This document shows, piece by piece, positions 31,900-31,961 of a DNA stretch of 31,961 bases. The stretch is taken from assembly GCF_958431955.1 (NCBI RefSeq), contig NZ_CAUASN010000027.1, forward strand, positions 1 through 31,961, written 5' to 3'. The notes under the pieces are model-generated. The model did not search any database, had not been told where the DNA came from, and worked only from the letters and a program-made list of their open reading frames with translations. This stretch comes from an uncultured Adlercreutzia sp. GTDB taxonomy: Bacteria > Actinomycetota > Coriobacteriia > Coriobacteriales > Eggerthellaceae. Within the stretch, counting starts at the first letter, position 1. The number at the start of each line of letters is the position of its first letter. Both the position numbers and the translations under genes were made by a program.

Positions 31900-31961
31900 C
31901 TAGATAGCCTCGCGCCAGGCCGGCATGGACATGCAGCGCGGGCCGCCGCGGCCGCGGGAGA
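31900..31961 (-). CDS. arcA: Arginine deiminase, C-terminal end only
   Basis: Only 20 codons and a stop (TAG at 31900-31902) are inside the window; the rest lies beyond the right edge. The reading SRGRGGPRCMSMPAWREAI matches the conserved C-terminus of arginine deiminase, in which the Cys of GGPRCMSMP is the catalytic nucleophile. The enzyme hydrolyses arginine to citrulline and ammonia, supplying the substrate of ArcB encoded 124 bp downstream. Confidence 0.9.
   Translation of the reverse strand, partial: SRGRGGPRCMSMPAWREAI

Overview
The window looks like chromosomal DNA of a high-GC, anaerobic Gram-positive bacterium. The family Eggerthellaceae (Coriobacteriia; Eggerthella or Adlercreutzia relatives) is my best guess. 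It rests on the strong G/C bias at third codon positions, the actinobacterial style of the housekeeping genes, and an arginine deiminase operon with a YfcC-type antiporter. It is an inference and not a database match. Almost every gene lies on the minus strand. The plus-strand genes are the truncated helicase at the left edge, trpS and a secreted nuclease.

Left edge (1-3230): an accessory, clearly less GC-rich segment. It holds the C-terminal part of a superfamily 2 helicase with a DUF1998-type zinc region, the kind found in MrfA and in DISARM defence proteins. Next come a probable frameshifted remnant of a second gene and a convergent HepT/MntA (HEPN/MNT) toxin-antitoxin pair. A 43-nt near-perfect palindrome (3129-3171) lies between this segment and GC-rich core DNA.

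3227-10180: a two-gene sensory unit (hybrid histidine kinase with an extracytoplasmic sensor region, translationally coupled to a solute-binding protein, with no transporter genes) follows a complete panB-panC-panD-panE cluster for pantothenate synthesis. A strong promoter lies in front of panB.

10370-18470: a housekeeping run read leftwards: ABC-F ATPase, trmL, a CPA1 Na+/H+ antiporter, an M50 site-2-type protease, scpA, scpB and an RsuA/RluB pseudouridine synthase. A nested inverted-repeat element sits between the ABC-F gene and trmL.

18500-28990: translation-related and accessory genes. These are tRNA-Val(CAC), trpS, a small secreted acidic protein, a second CPA1 antiporter paralogue, a NYN nuclease-like protein with two OST-HTH/LOTUS domains and AT-hook motifs, tRNA-Lys(CTT), tRNA-His(GTG), tcdA, a lipoprotein DNA/RNA nuclease, a CAT-anticodon tRNA and argS. 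A second nested inverted-repeat element (25513-25663) precedes the nuclease.

29046-31961: the arginine deiminase operon in the order arcA (only its last codons are present), arcB (ornithine carbamoyltransferase), yfcC-like antiporter. Its intergenic gaps hold GC-rich hairpins without U-tracts, a duplicated ribosome-binding sequence and three 11-bp direct repeats.

Four promoters (pan operon, tRNA-Val, tRNA-Lys, tRNA-His) share the unusual -35 hexamer TTGCGC placed 16-17 bp from a TATAAT-like -10. The least explained items are the kinase/binding-protein unit, the two nested palindromic elements, the 43-nt palindrome and the arc-operon RNA signals. None is proven to be a new system.
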